Shown here in pieces: positions 18,632 to 27,574 of a stretch of DNA of 64,000 bases. The notes beneath the pieces are model-generated. The model saw only the letters and a program-made list of their open reading frames with translations, did no database searches and was not told where the DNA came from. Position 1 is the first letter of the stretch; each line of letters starts with the position of its first letter. This DNA comes from Runella sp. SP2. GTDB taxonomy: Bacteria > Bacteroidota > Bacteroidia > Cytophagales > Spirosomataceae. The stretch is from assembly GCF_003711225.1 (NCBI RefSeq), contig NZ_CP031030.1, forward strand, positions 6,251,501 to 6,315,500, read 5' to 3'. A program made the position numbers and the translations under genes.

Positions 18632-19594
18632 TTACCCATTCAAAAACTCCAAAGCTCTACGTTCGGCCCACGAAAACTCGTCGTTGGGTACCATAAAACC
18701 AACGTGGCCGCCTTCAGTTGGGGTTTCTACAAAAATATGGGAGCTTTTCTCCGCCAATGCCTTGGGCGCACAGTCGGCGTTGAGAATGGGGTCGTTTTGG
18801 GCGTTGCAAATGAGAACTGGAATGCCGACGTTTTCAATGAAATTGGCGGCAGAAGCTTGTTCGTAAAAATCGTTGGCATCGCGGTAGCCGTTGACGGGAG
18901 CGGAGAAAAAATCGTCAAAATCCTTCCAAATTTTCACCTCTTTGAGCTTGGCTAGGTCGATTCGATTAGGGTACAGTCGGTCTTTTTCGGTTATTTTTTT
19001 AAGCAATTTTTTCTTAAACCGTTCGCGGTAGAGTCGGTTTTGGGGTAGATCCAACAACTGAGCGCTTGTTTTTAAGTTGGTAGGTGCCGAAAAAGCAGCT
19101 ACTCCCCGCACCACATCGGGTAAATCTTTACCCTTGACGCCCACGTACTTGAGCGAAATATTTCCGCCCATGCTGTACCCTACTAGCGATACCTGTTCGT
19201 ATTTTTTGGTACGAAGGGCGTGGGAAATTACTTCTGAAATATCCCCCGTTTCGCCGTGGTTGTAGAGGCGAAACGCGCGGTTCATCTCGCCACTGCATGA
19301 GCGACAATTCCAGGCCAATACGTCCCAGCCATGTTGGGCAAAGAGCTTGGCCGTTCCTTTTACGTAATGCCGATGCGAGTCTCCTTCTAAACCGTGGGTG
19401 ATAACCACCAATTTTTTGCTACCTGTATCAAGCCAATCCACATCCACAAAGTCTCCGTCGGAAAGCGTCAGCCGTTCGCGCTCATAATCAACCCCTTTGA
19501 TTTTTCGGAATACACTCGGAATCACGGTTTGTAGGTGTCCGTTGAACAAAAAACGCGGAGGGCCTGGGTAACTAGAACGATGAATGACGGGCAT
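18632..19594 (-). CDS. Alpha/beta hydrolase, YheT family
   Basis: A 320-aa alpha/beta-hydrolase. Family marks are PPRFLFNGHLQTVIPSVFR near the N-terminus (typical of YheT/ABHD1-3 proteins), LVVITHGLEGDSHRHYV (oxyanion region), AWNCRSCSGEMNR, the nucleophile elbow GYSMGGN, LICNAQNDPIL (Asp) and EGGHVGF (catalytic His). The reading frame is open 27 codons further upstream, but the MPVIHRSSYPG start at 19594 agrees with the family. The substrate is probably a lipid ester or a small carboxyl ester, and this is unproven. The gene is convergent with the ATP-grasp gene and divergent from the cysteine desulfurase. Confidence 0.88.
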   Translation of the reverse strand: MPVIHRSSYPGPPRFLFNGHLQTVIPSVFRKIKGVDYERERLTLSDGDFVDVDWLDTGSKKLVVITHGLEGDSHRHYVKGTAKLFAQHGWDVLAWNCRSCSGEMNRAFRLYNHGETGDISEVISHALRTKKYEQVSLVGYSMGGNISLKYVGVKGKDLPDVVRGVAAFSAPTNLKTSAQLLDLPQNRLYRERFKKKLLKKITEKDRLYPNRIDLAKLKEVKIWKDFDDFFSAPVNGYRDANDFYEQASAANFIENVGIPVLICNAQNDPILNADCAPKALAEKSSHIFVETPTEGGHVGFMVPNDEFSWAERRALEFLNG

Positions 19595-19849
19595 AAGAAC
19601 GAAGTTTTTTTGCAAAATTGCGGCTATTTTAGCGAAAATTCGCACCCGCTGGATTAAAAAATGAGCTTCATTCACAGAAACTTATCCTTAATGTGATGGT
19701 GTTATGGATTTGGGAATTAGCTTATTGAGCAACGATTTATTTTGCACATTTCTAATAAAGGCAGGACTTAGATTTCTGAATGGGTTCATTTCCAAAAAAA
19801 TATAAAAACAGAAAGGGCTTAAAAGTTAATAGTCAATCGACTCGGTAGG

Positions 19850-19903
19850 TTGTTGGGTTTAAAGATTCCCTTTATTTTTGCGTATAGTTGTTTCGACAAC
19901 TAT
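19850..19903 (+). promoter_or_regulatory. Cysteine desulfurase promoter with hairpin at the predicted transcription start
   Basis: TTG (19850-19852), a 20-bp spacer and TATTTTTG (19873-19880). Directly after it is a perfect inverted repeat, ATAGTTGT - TTCG - ACAACTAT (19884-19903), which covers the predicted +1 and would be either a 5'-terminal RNA hairpin or an operator. Confidence 0.65.
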
Positions 19904-19932
19904 GCACCTCACTCACATTCATCTATGCTTTT

Positions 19933-21090
19933 ATGATTCGTTCAGTTGCAGACCGTATTTATTTAGACAACGCCGCTACGACGCCCATCGACGCGGAAGT
20001 AATCGAAGCCATGCTCCCTTGGATAACGGAGCAGTACGGAAACCCGTCGTCGATTCATGGACACGGGCGTGTCGTAAAATCGGCGATTGAACAAGCACGC
20101 AAAACCGTGGCAGGATTGCTCAATACGTCGCCTTCCCAAATTTTCTTTACCTCGGGAGGAACCGAAGCTGATAACACGGCCATCCTTTGCAGCGTGGAGG
20201 CGTACAATCTTACCCACGCCATCACCTCGCCGCTAGAGCACCACGCCGTTTTACATACATTGGAGTATTTGGCCAAAGTAGGAAAAATCAAACTCAGCAT
20301 GGTCAACATCGACGAAAAAGGCCACGTGGACATCAACCACTTGGAGGAATTGTTGAAGACCAACCCTCGCTCGTTGGTGTCGTTGATGCACGGGAATAAT
20401 GAAATTGGTAACTTGTTGGATTTGAACGTGGTAGGAGGGTTGTGTGAGCAATACAACGCCATTTTTCACAGCGATACAGTACAAACGATGGGGCATTTAC
20501 GACATGACTTAAAGAATTTGAAAACCAATTTTTTGGTCGGCGCAGCGCATAAATTTAATGGCCCTAAAGGCGTTGGATTCTTGTACGTCAACGATGTGCG
20601 CATTCATCCGTACATTCACGGGGGTGCGCAAGAACGGAATATGCGCGGCGGCACTGAAAATGTCTATGGGATTGTGGGTTTGGCCAAAGCATTAGAAATC
20701 GCTTACCGCGACATGGACAGCCACCGCGCCCATCTGGAAAACCTCAAAAAGAGAATGATTGCGGGCTTCCGTGAAAAAATAGAAGATGTTCGTTTCAACG
20801 GCGACTCGGCCAACCTTGAGCGGAGTAATTACACGGTTTTGAACGTGAGTTTACCGCCGTCGGACGTCAATGATATGTTGTTGTTCAACTTGGACATTGC
20901 CAAGATTTCGGCGTCGGGCGGAAGTGCCTGTTCGAGCGGTTCAGAGGTCGGCTCGCACGTATTGTCGGCGTTGGGCGTAGCTCCTGAGCGCGGCAATGTT
21001 CGTTTTTCATTTGGTAAATACAACACCGAAGCTGAAATCGACTACGCCGTAGCGACCGTAGCGGATATGTATAAAACGGTAGGGGTGTAA
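19933..21090 (+). CDS. Cysteine desulfurase (NifS/IscS class)
   Basis: A 385-aa PLP enzyme that removes sulfur from cysteine as a protein persulfide for Fe-S cluster or thio-cofactor assembly. It begins MIRSVADRIYLDNAATTPID. TSGGTEADN is at the PLP phosphate site, HHAVLHTLEY carries the conserved His, the PLP Lys is Lys207 (GAAHKFNGPKG), and the catalytic Cys333 sits in SGGSACSSGSEV. The short loop around the Cys resembles class I (IscS/NifS). A TTG at 19888 would add 15 residues but falls at the predicted transcription start, so the ATG at 19933 is preferred. No iscU or scaffold gene adjoins it. Confidence 0.93.
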   Translation: MIRSVADRIYLDNAATTPIDAEVIEAMLPWITEQYGNPSSIHGHGRVVKSAIEQARKTVAGLLNTSPSQIFFTSGGTEADNTAILCSVEAYNLTHAITSPLEHHAVLHTLEYLAKVGKIKLSMVNIDEKGHVDINHLEELLKTNPRSLVSLMHGNNEIGNLLDLNVVGGLCEQYNAIFHSDTVQTMGHLRHDLKNLKTNFLVGAAHKFNGPKGVGFLYVNDVRIHPYIHGGAQERNMRGGTENVYGIVGLAKALEIAYRDMDSHRAHLENLKKRMIAGFREKIEDVRFNGDSANLERSNYTVLNVSLPPSDVNDMLLFNLDIAKISASGGSACSSGSEVGSHVLSALGVAPERGNVRFSFGKYNTEAEIDYAVATVADMYKTVGV

Positions 21091-21093
21091 AAA

Positions 21094-22125
21094 CTACCAA
21101 GCAATAGAAACCCCTTCGGTGAGGGGGTGTGCCATACAAGTTAGTACTTGCCCATTGGCAACCTCCTCATCGGTCAATACTTCGTTGTATTCCATTTCTA
21201 CTTCGCCTGAAGTGCACAGGGCAATGCACGCCCCGCAGCGTCCTGCGCGGCAGGTGTAAGTCAAAGGCCAACCCGCCACCAGTCCCGCATCCAGAAGCGT
21301 CTGATTTTCACGAACCAAAATCGTTTGTTGCGTTCCTTGAAAGCTCGCCAAAATCGTTTGGGCAGGATACTGTTTAGGAGTTGGCGGTTTGGACTCAATC
21401 ACAAAATGCTCCCGTTGGAGTTGGTCTTTGTGAAAGCCTATCGTCAGCAAACTTATTTCCACCATCAACATATAATGGAATGGTCCACAGGCGTAAAAAT
21501 GGGCGTCAGAAAAAGGAGCGCCTTGAAGGGTTTGCTGAATAATTTCTTCCAATAAAGTGCCATTGAGGCGAGCCCAACGCAGATTTTTGGCATTCCCCCA
21601 CAAAAAAATAACCTTCAACTGCTCAGAATGAGCGGCTTGAAGGGCGGTAAGTTGGGCGTAAAAAATGGTGGATTCAACCGATTTGTTGCTGTAAATCAGG
21701 GTAATCTTCGTAGAAGGATGTTTGGCCAAAAGTTCTTTGGTTAACGCCAAAAGTGGGGTAATACCACTTCCTGCGGCCAACAAAAAAACGTGCTTCGGCG
21801 GATGAGCAGGAAGCACAAATCGACCCGCAGGAGGCAGACACTCCCAAACGTCGCCAATGCGGCTATAATCGAGCAATGGGCGGGAAATCAGGCCATTGGC
21901 AACGCGTTTAATTGTAACCGATGGAAGACTATCGACCGACGGAGACGACGACAGCGAAAACGACCTGCGCACTTCGTGCCCGCTTTCTTGAAACAAAAAC
22001 GTCAAAAATTGCCCCGCTTGGTACTCCAGCGGTTGTCCATCGACGGATGCTAACACAAAGGTTTTGGCGTCTTCGGTTTCTTCGATGATGTCGTGAATGG
22101 CTAATCGTTGCGTAATGGGCGTCAT
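21094..22125 (-). CDS. Ferredoxin-NAD(P)H reductase with C-terminal 2Fe-2S domain (PaaE/HCP-reductase type)
   Basis: A 343-aa flavin and iron-sulfur reductase. The FAD motif RRSFSLSS and the NAD(P)-binding GSGITPLLAL and YACGPFHYML are in the usual order, followed by a plant-type 2Fe-2S domain with Cys292, Cys297, Cys300 and Cys330 (CRAGRCGAC...C). The architecture FAD-NAD-[2Fe-2S] is that of PaaE/HmpX-like reductases that feed electrons to oxygenases or desaturases. The partner is not in the window. The frame runs 16 codons further upstream, but those overlap the upstream gene's terminator, so the ATG at 22125 is chosen. It is convergent with the cysteine desulfurase, with 3 bp between stops. 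Confidence 0.88.
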   Translation of the reverse strand: MTPITQRLAIHDIIEETEDAKTFVLASVDGQPLEYQAGQFLTFLFQESGHEVRRSFSLSSSPSVDSLPSVTIKRVANGLISRPLLDYSRIGDVWECLPPAGRFVLPAHPPKHVFLLAAGSGITPLLALTKELLAKHPSTKITLIYSNKSVESTIFYAQLTALQAAHSEQLKVIFLWGNAKNLRWARLNGTLLEEIIQQTLQGAPFSDAHFYACGPFHYMLMVEISLLTIGFHKDQLQREHFVIESKPPTPKQYPAQTILASFQGTQQTILVRENQTLLDAGLVAGWPLTYTCRAGRCGACIALCTSGEVEMEYNEVLTDEEVANGQVLTCMAHPLTEGVSIAW

Positions 22126-22133
22126 AAGGGTAT

Positions 22134-22160
22134 AAAAAAGGCGAGGTGGTTGACCTCGCC
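22134..22160 (-). terminator. Rho-independent terminator of the TlpA-like gene
   Basis: Minus strand: stem GGCGAGGT / ACCTCGCC (22160-22140) followed by six T. It ends the upstream gene 16 bp after its stop and lies directly in front of the reductase start. Confidence 0.85.
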
Positions 22161-22176
22161 TGCAAGTATTCAAGTA

Positions 22177-23259
22177 TTATTTTACTTCTTTGTCGGGCAT
22201 CAGCTCGGCGAGTTTTTTGGTAAGGGCCTCACCACGTAAGTTCTTGCCGACGATTTTGCCGTTAGGGTCTAACAAGAAGCTGGCAGGAATCGAATTGATA
22301 CCGTACTGAACAGCTACTTCGTTTTGCCAAAATTTTAAGTCCGAAACGTGTGTCCAGGTAAGTTCGTCTTTTTCGATGGCTTTGAGCCAAGGGTCTTTTT
22401 TCTGGTCAAGCGATACGCCCAAAACCGTAAATCCTTTGTCTTTGTAAGCATTGAATGCCTTTACCACATTCGGGTTTTCTTGGCGACAAGGGCCGCACCA
22501 TGATGCCCAAAAATCAACCAATACGTATTTTCCACGGAGCGACGACAAGGAAACAGGTTTTTCATTGACATCGTTTTGGGTGAAATCCATGGCCAATTGT
22601 CCCACGGCAGTTTTGGCGTTAACGTCGATTTTTTTCTTCAAATCTTTGGCAAAATTCGACGTGAGCGCGTCACCTTTTAAATAGCCATACATGCTCGACA
22701 ACTCGCTATCTTCGCCGTAGAAGAAACGACTACGTACCAACCACGCACTTACCAACGACTCAGGGTTTGACTGGATAAATTCTTTGGCTTTTGTGGTAAT
22801 TTGCTCGTCGATTTTGTCAACTTGCTCGTTGAACTCCTTGTAAGGTTGCTTCTTTTGGTACGCATCCATGAGCGCGGCCATGACAGGACGACGTTGGTTG
22901 TTGAGTGACGCAATGGAAGCAGTATAACGTGATAAGTCATCGTTGATACGGGTTCCTGCTACGCTTGAGTTTTCAAGTTCTTCTAGGCTACCCGCAAACG
23001 TAAGTGTAGCGTTTTTCTCCACAAAAAACGAAGTCTGCGTTTTGCCTACGCGAAGGTAAGCCGTTGTAAGGTCTTCGATTTGTCCTTTGAAATTAAACTC
23101 ACCATTCGCCGACTTGAGCGAATCAATGGTTTTTCCGTAACGGAGATAAATGGTTTGGTCTTTTACTCCTTTGATGGCGCCTGTTACCGAAAAGGGGGCA
23201 GGGTCGGCTACGGCCAAGAAAGGAAGCAGTGCGAGGCAAGACAATAAAAGCTTTTTCAT
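22177..23259 (-). CDS. TlpA-like thioredoxin with N-terminal DUF4369 domain
   Basis: A 360-aa exported protein (signal MKKLLLSCLALLPFLAVADP). The N-terminal half (about 23-110) is a DUF4369 beta-domain (FSVTGAIKGVKDQTIYLRYG), the middle is helical, and the C-terminal about 140 residues form a TlpA/AhpC-type thioredoxin fold with the redox motif WCGPC (Cys255/Cys258) and a cis-Pro loop (NSIPASFLL). It should act as a periplasmic thiol reductase for cytochrome or envelope protein maturation. The reading frame extends 24 codons upstream, but the signal peptide begins at the ATG at 23259. Confidence 0.9.
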   Translation of the reverse strand: MKKLLLSCLALLPFLAVADPAPFSVTGAIKGVKDQTIYLRYGKTIDSLKSANGEFNFKGQIEDLTTAYLRVGKTQTSFFVEKNATLTFAGSLEELENSSVAGTRINDDLSRYTASIASLNNQRRPVMAALMDAYQKKQPYKEFNEQVDKIDEQITTKAKEFIQSNPESLVSAWLVRSRFFYGEDSELSSMYGYLKGDALTSNFAKDLKKKIDVNAKTAVGQLAMDFTQNDVNEKPVSLSSLRGKYVLVDFWASWCGPCRQENPNVVKAFNAYKDKGFTVLGVSLDQKKDPWLKAIEKDELTWTHVSDLKFWQNEVAVQYGINSIPASFLLDPNGKIVGKNLRGEALTKKLAELMPDKEVK

Positions 23260-23350
23260 CGCGAAATGGTTTTGAGTTTCAGTGAAATGTAAATGTTTTG
23301 GCAAGATAAGGCGTATTCGGTAGAGTGCCAAATTGGGTAGGGGGAAAACT

Positions 23351-23381
23351 AAAAAAGCGGAGAGTGTTCTCCGCTTTTTTT
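23351..23381 (-). terminator. Terminator of lysS
   Basis: Stem AAAAAAGCGGAGA / TCTCCGCTTTTTT around a short loop, with an A/T tract on each side (23351-23381), 7 bp after the lysS stop. Confidence 0.85.
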
Positions 23382-23387
23382 ACTATT

Positions 23388-25097
23388 TTATCCAATCCAA
23401 GCCTCAACCTCTTCTTTTTTCGGCATGGGAGCGTCGATTTTTAGTTTTTTGCGCAAACCACCCAAGTCGTTGAATACTTTGTTGGGGTTGGCGGCTTTGA
23501 GGGCGTCGATGGTCAAGAAACCCATTTTTTGGAGGGCAGGTACCCAAATCGCGGGCACGCCTTGCGCTACGTAATCGGCTTCGGTGGCCATTTCTACCTT
23601 CTTCTCTGGGCGCATTTGTGGGAAGAATAACACCTCCTGAATGCTGGTTTGGTCGGTCATCATCATCGTCAGACGGTCGATACCGATACCAATTCCCGAA
23701 GTTGTAGGCATTCCGTACTCAAGCGAACGGATGAAATCTTCGTCCATTGCCATCGCTTCTTCGTCGCCGCGTTCGGCAAGGCGAAGTTGCTCCTCAAAAC
23801 GCTCACGTTGGTCGATAGGATCGTTTAGCTCAGAGTAGGCATTGGCTACTTCTTTTCCGTTGATAAACAACTCAAAACGCTCCACCAAACCAGGTTTGCT
23901 ACGGTGCTTTTTGGTCAATGGCGACATTTCAACGGGATAGTCGATGATAAATGTCGGTTGAATCAGGTTGGCCTCTACCTTCGCCCCGAAAATCTCGTCG
24001 ATGAGTTTGGCCACGCCCATGGTCGCGTCAGTTTCGATGCCCCACTCTTTGCATTGAGCGATGAGCTCGGCTTCGGTTTTGCCCTCTACGTTTACTCCCG
24101 TGTATTTTTCAATCGCTTCAAAGATGCTCAAGCGTGTGTAAGGCCCTGCAAACTCAATTTCGTTGCCCCACGATTGGATTTTGGTCGTACCGTTTACCGC
24201 TACGGCTACTTTCTCAAGGATTTCTTCCGTGATACCCATCATCCAGTTATAATCTTTGTAGGCCACGTAAAACTCCAACGACGTAAACTCTGGGTTGTGA
24301 GTACGGTCCATTCCTTCGTTGCGGAACATTTTTCCAAACTCGTACACCCCATCAAAACCACCCACAATGAGGCGCTTTAGGTAAAGTTCGTTGGCGATAC
24401 GCATGTACAACGGCATGTCGAGCGTGTTGTGGTGCGTCTTAAACGGACGGGCCGTAGCTCCTCCGTGGATAGGCTGGAGAATGGGCGTTTCGACTTCCAA
24501 CCAACCTCTGTCGTCAAAAATCCGACGCATGGTGCTGATGATGCGAGCGCGTTTGATAAAAATATCTTTGACGTGAGGATTCACAATCAAGTCCACGTAC
24601 CGCTGACGAAAACGTTGCTCAGGGTCCGAAAATGCGTCATACACTTTGCCATCTACTTCTTTCACCACTGGAAGTGGGCGAAGCGATTTGTTCAAAATTT
24701 TAAACTCCTCAACGTGAATCGAGATTTCGCCCGTTTGAGTTGTAAAGACATATCCCTTGACCCCGATGATGTCGCCGATGTCGAGCAATTTTTTGAAAAC
24801 AGTATTATAGAGCGTTTTGTCTTCACCAGGGCAAAGGTCGTCGCGGCGGAAATAGAGCTGAACGCGTCCCGTGCTGTCTTGTAATTCAACAAACGACGCG
24901 CTTCCCATGATACGGAAGCCCATCAAACGGCCTGCAATGGAGATACTCTTATAATTGAGCTTATCGTTTTCGTAGTTTTTATGAATATCGGCTGCCGTAG
25001 CGTTTACCTCAAATAATTCGGCAGGATAGGGGTCAATCCCCATTTTCATCAAATCTTCGCGCTTTTGGCGGCGGAGGAGTTCTTGTTCGCTCAACAT
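23388..25097 (-). CDS. lysS: Lysyl-tRNA synthetase, class II
   Basis: A 569-aa class IIb synthetase. An N-terminal OB-fold anticodon-binding domain (about 55-150, [22 protein letters not shown] in part) is followed by class II motif 1, motif 2 ([20 protein letters not shown], with the ATP-binding Arg) and motif 3 (GIGIGIDRL). The core is closed by LFFPQMRPE at about residue 505. About 65 further residues ([19 protein letters not shown] to the end) form an extra helical C-terminal tail absent from the 505-aa E. coli enzyme but typical, to my knowledge, of Bacteroidota LysS. It is monocistronic, with a likely promoter at 25182-25189. Confidence 0.96.
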   Translation of the reverse strand: MLSEQELLRRQKREDLMKMGIDPYPAELFEVNATAADIHKNYENDKLNYKSISIAGRLMGFRIMGSASFVELQDSTGRVQLYFRRDDLCPGEDKTLYNTVFKKLLDIGDIIGVKGYVFTTQTGEISIHVEEFKILNKSLRPLPVVKEVDGKVYDAFSDPEQRFRQRYVDLIVNPHVKDIFIKRARIISTMRRIFDDRGWLEVETPILQPIHGGATARPFKTHHNTLDMPLYMRIANELYLKRLIVGGFDGVYEFGKMFRNEGMDRTHNPEFTSLEFYVAYKDYNWMMGITEEILEKVAVAVNGTTKIQSWGNEIEFAGPYTRLSIFEAIEKYTGVNVEGKTEAELIAQCKEWGIETDATMGVAKLIDEIFGAKVEANLIQPTFIIDYPVEMSPLTKKHRSKPGLVERFELFINGKEVANAYSELNDPIDQRERFEEQLRLAERGDEEAMAMDEDFIRSLEYGMPTTSGIGIGIDRLTMMMTDQTSIQEVLFFPQMRPEKKVEMATEADYVAQGVPAIWVPALQKMGFLTIDALKAANPNKVFNDLGGLRKKLKIDAPMPKKEEVEAWIG

Positions 25098-25181
25098 TTA
25101 CTTGGTTGTTTTAAGCCCCTTACCCCTCGCTGGGGAAATGTACAGATACGGGACTATTCGTTGTTTTTTTTAATATTGCTG

Positions 25182-25189
25182 CAAAATTA
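25182..25189 (-). promoter_or_regulatory. Candidate -7 element of lysS
   Basis: TAATTTTG on the minus strand, overlapping the last codons of the upstream glycosyltransferase gene. The predicted leader is about 80 nt. The -33 element is weak. Confidence 0.45.
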
Positions 25190-26278
25190 GATAAAAGCCA
25201 CCAAAACTTGCTTCCCAAGTGCGACTTCTTCTAATTGAGCTAGAAAAAGGGGCGTTGCTTGAGCACACCATTCTTGAAAATGGGCTTGTGCGGGTACGTG
25301 TTTGGGAAGGTAATTGAGGAGCAGCGACAGGTCAAATGCTTCGGCGGCAATCCCCGCGCCCGCCCGCTGCGCATCGAGGGCGTTGCAGGCTTGTTCGTAG
25401 TGCGCAGGAACCATCAAAGCTGGTTTTTCAAGGTACATCGCTTCACAGACCGACTCAAATCCTGCCGTTGTCACCAATGCCGTGCAACGTGCCATCATGT
25501 CTAAAAACTTAGCTCCATCCACTTGATGAAAAGTCAGCGTAGCGTCAAATGAGCGGTCGGGTTGGTCCCAAAAACAGTGTAAATTCACTTCAGGATGCTG
25601 TAAATGCCACTCAATCACGGTTTTACTCATGGCAGCGTAGGTGACATAGACCAGAAAAAAGGGCTCTTGGGTAGGCGTCAGCGCTTTGACCGTCCCACGA
25701 AGAAGGGGTGGGACGGTCACGATGCGCTGGTGGGTAGGAATAGCAGTGGGATAAAACGAAAGAGCCAGCAGTTTTTGAGCCCGTATTGCCGTTAGGCGCG
25801 TGTTAATCTTTAACAACCAATGGTCTAAACTTCGTTTGGCGGGAAATATAAAATCGTTACGTAGGAACAAATAATGGTGCCCAACGGCGACAATCGGAAC
25901 CGTAGGCCGATACGTCAGCGCGTATAAACCGCCAAGTACATCGTAAAAATTAACGATGACGTCGGGTTGGTAATGCTGAACGTGGGTATGAATGGCTTGG
26001 AGGCTTTTGACGTAAAGAGGAATCCGAAAAAGATGATGCGTAATCGTTTTGGAAAAACTAATTCCCCGTTTTCCCATTATCAAATGTGGACTGTCAAACG
26101 AGTGAATATCAGTGGGAAACGAATCGTAAAAGAAAGAAGGCAATTGCCGCCCTTTTCCGATTCCGACCAGCCCAGCTACCACTTCGTGGCCGTTGGCGCG
26201 CAATAACTGCGCCAACGAAATGGCTTGGGTCAAGTGACCTCTACCTTCGCCTTGGATAATAAACAGAAACTTACTCAC
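25187..26278 (-). CDS. Glycosyltransferase, GT-B fold (MurG/GT28-like)
   Basis: A 363-aa GT-B glycosyltransferase. It opens KFLFIIQGEGRGHLTQAISLAQLLRANGHEV, the glycine-rich nucleotide-sugar transferase start seen in MurG and related enzymes, and the C-terminal domain contains VTTAGFESVCEAMYLEKPALMVP, the donor-binding (GGxxS/E-rich) motif. The start is GTG at 26278 and overlaps the stop of the upstream phosphoesterase gene by 4 bp (GTGA), showing translational coupling. Together with an LpxH-like phosphoesterase it probably acts on a lipid-linked or lipid A-type intermediate, but donor and acceptor are unknown. Confidence 0.82.
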   Translation of the reverse strand: MSKFLFIIQGEGRGHLTQAISLAQLLRANGHEVVAGLVGIGKGRQLPSFFYDSFPTDIHSFDSPHLIMGKRGISFSKTITHHLFRIPLYVKSLQAIHTHVQHYQPDVIVNFYDVLGGLYALTYRPTVPIVAVGHHYLFLRNDFIFPAKRSLDHWLLKINTRLTAIRAQKLLALSFYPTAIPTHQRIVTVPPLLRGTVKALTPTQEPFFLVYVTYAAMSKTVIEWHLQHPEVNLHCFWDQPDRSFDATLTFHQVDGAKFLDMMARCTALVTTAGFESVCEAMYLEKPALMVPAHYEQACNALDAQRAGAGIAAEAFDLSLLLNYLPKHVPAQAHFQEWCAQATPLFLAQLEEVALGKQVLVAFI

Positions 26279-27102
26279 GATGCAGCCCGCTCTTTTACGC
26301 CAAAAAATTCGGATACCGTTGGTTCGTCTGCTTTGCCCATTTGGGCCTCGTTGTAGTAAACCAGTGTCCAGTTGCCATCGTGGTCTTCGACCAAGGCCGT
26401 GAGCGATTCTACCCAGTCGCCTGAGTTCATGTAAAGTACGCCGTCAATGTCGCGCATGGCGGGTTGGTGAATGTGCCCGCAAATGATTCCGTCACAGTTA
26501 CGAGAGCGGGCTAGTTCGGTGAGTTTTTCTTCAAAATCAGAGACGTAATTGACCGCTGCTTTGACTTTCTGCTTGATTAATTGCGAAAGTGAATAATACG
26601 GAAGTCCGCACCAGTCGCGGTAGTGATTGTATAACTTGTTGATCCACAGTAAGAAGGTGTAGCCTGCGTCGCCCAAATACGCTAACCACTTCATGTGCGT
26701 TGTGATGCTGTCGAAGACATCGCCGTGGGTAACGTAAAACCGTTTTTGTCCCGATTTTAGGATGTAGTCTTTGCGAATTTGAAACTGTTTTCCGAGGCGT
26801 AGAGGCATGATTTGGTCTAAAAAATCATCATGATTTCCACGAATATAAATGACCTTGGTGTGGTAGTCATCCATCATTTTTAGCACCGTTTTAAAAAAAG
26901 CCGTGTGCCGACGCTTCCACGTACCGTATTTTTTCAACTGCCATCCGTCGATGATGTCGCCGTTTAGGATAAGCCGTTTACATTTGTATTGCTTCAAAAA
27001 ATGCGTGACTTCTTTGGCCTTGGAGCCGCCAGTTCCGAGGTGAACGTCCGAAATCACAATGGTACGATAGTGCGTCTTCTGCTTCATGTTCGCAAATTGC
27101 AT
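26275..27102 (-). CDS. UDP-2,3-diacylglucosamine diphosphatase-like metallophosphoesterase (LpxH family)
   Basis: A 275-aa calcineurin-like phosphoesterase. All five metal motifs are present: ISDVHLG, LNGDIIDGW, IRGNHDD, VTHGD and GHIHQPAM. The spacing and the inserted helical cap (YTFLLWINKLYNHYRDW) are those of LpxH and its paralogues, which cleave the pyrophosphate of UDP-2,3-diacylglucosamine in lipid A synthesis. Bacteroidota often carry several LpxH-like genes, so this may be a paralogue with another substrate. Translation may start at 27102 or at the Met at 27087. It is coupled by a 4-bp overlap to the following glycosyltransferase gene. Confidence 0.85.
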   Translation of the reverse strand: MQFANMKQKTHYRTIVISDVHLGTGGSKAKEVTHFLKQYKCKRLILNGDIIDGWQLKKYGTWKRRHTAFFKTVLKMMDDYHTKVIYIRGNHDDFLDQIMPLRLGKQFQIRKDYILKSGQKRFYVTHGDVFDSITTHMKWLAYLGDAGYTFLLWINKLYNHYRDWCGLPYYSLSQLIKQKVKAAVNYVSDFEEKLTELARSRNCDGIICGHIHQPAMRDIDGVLYMNSGDWVESLTALVEDHDGNWTLVYYNEAQMGKADEPTVSEFFGVKERAAS

Positions 27103-27190
27103 TTCATCTATTACTTTATTATTGCTTGATTTTTAAGGTTTTAAAAAGTTTTCATTGACTTTCCTAACAAATGGATAATGTAAAAAAATA

Positions 27191-27231
27191 ATACCTCAGA
27201 TTTTGATGTATCAATTTCTGAGGTATATTTG
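27191..27231 (+). promoter_or_regulatory. PadR promoter embedded in a 36-bp palindromic operator
   Basis: ATACCTCAGA (27191-27200) and TCTGAGGTAT (27217-27226) form a perfect inverted repeat around a second one, TTGAT-GT-ATCAA. The palindrome covers both TTTG (27202-27205) and the first part of TATATTTG (27224-27231), so a bound regulator would block RNA polymerase. The start codon is only 5 bp after the -7 box. Confidence 0.8.
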
Positions 27232-27235
27232 TGCC

Positions 27236-27574
27236 ATGAACAATTCACAACTGTACAAGGGAAGCCTTTCGCTGATTATTCTGAAGCTATTAGAAGAAAA
27301 CAAGCGAATGTACGGCTACGAGATGACGCAAAAAGTAAAGGAGCAAACGGGCGGAGAACTGGTGATCAACGAAGGGGCGCTGTACCCCGCGTTGCACAAG
27401 TTAGAGGCCGACGGATTGCTGACGGTGGCGGTAGAACAAGTGGGCAACCGCCCGCGCAAATACTATTCGTTGACAGAAAAAGGCGAAGCCGAAACCATCA
27501 ACCGCTTGGAAGAACTTGCCGATTTTGTCAAACACATGCAGTTATTGCTTAATCCTAAACTATCGCTTGGATGA
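27236..27574 (+). CDS. PadR family transcriptional regulator
   Basis: A 112-aa PadR winged-helix regulator. Its N-terminal domain reads LYKGSLSLIILKLLEENKRMYGYEMTQKV, followed by the recognition helix INEGALYPALHKLEADGLL and the wing RPRKYYSLTEKG, with a short C-terminal dimerisation helix (PadR-s2 type). The ATG at 27236 is preferred; the frame is open 11 codons upstream, but those overlap the promoter. The gene is coupled to the next by a 4-bp ATGA overlap. The palindrome over its promoter predicts autoregulation. PadR genes followed by a HAAS-type membrane protein are a common pairing in Gram-positive and Bacteroidota genomes. Confidence 0.92.
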   Translation: MNNSQLYKGSLSLIILKLLEENKRMYGYEMTQKVKEQTGGELVINEGALYPALHKLEADGLLTVAVEQVGNRPRKYYSLTEKGEAETINRLEELADFVKHMQLLLNPKLSLG

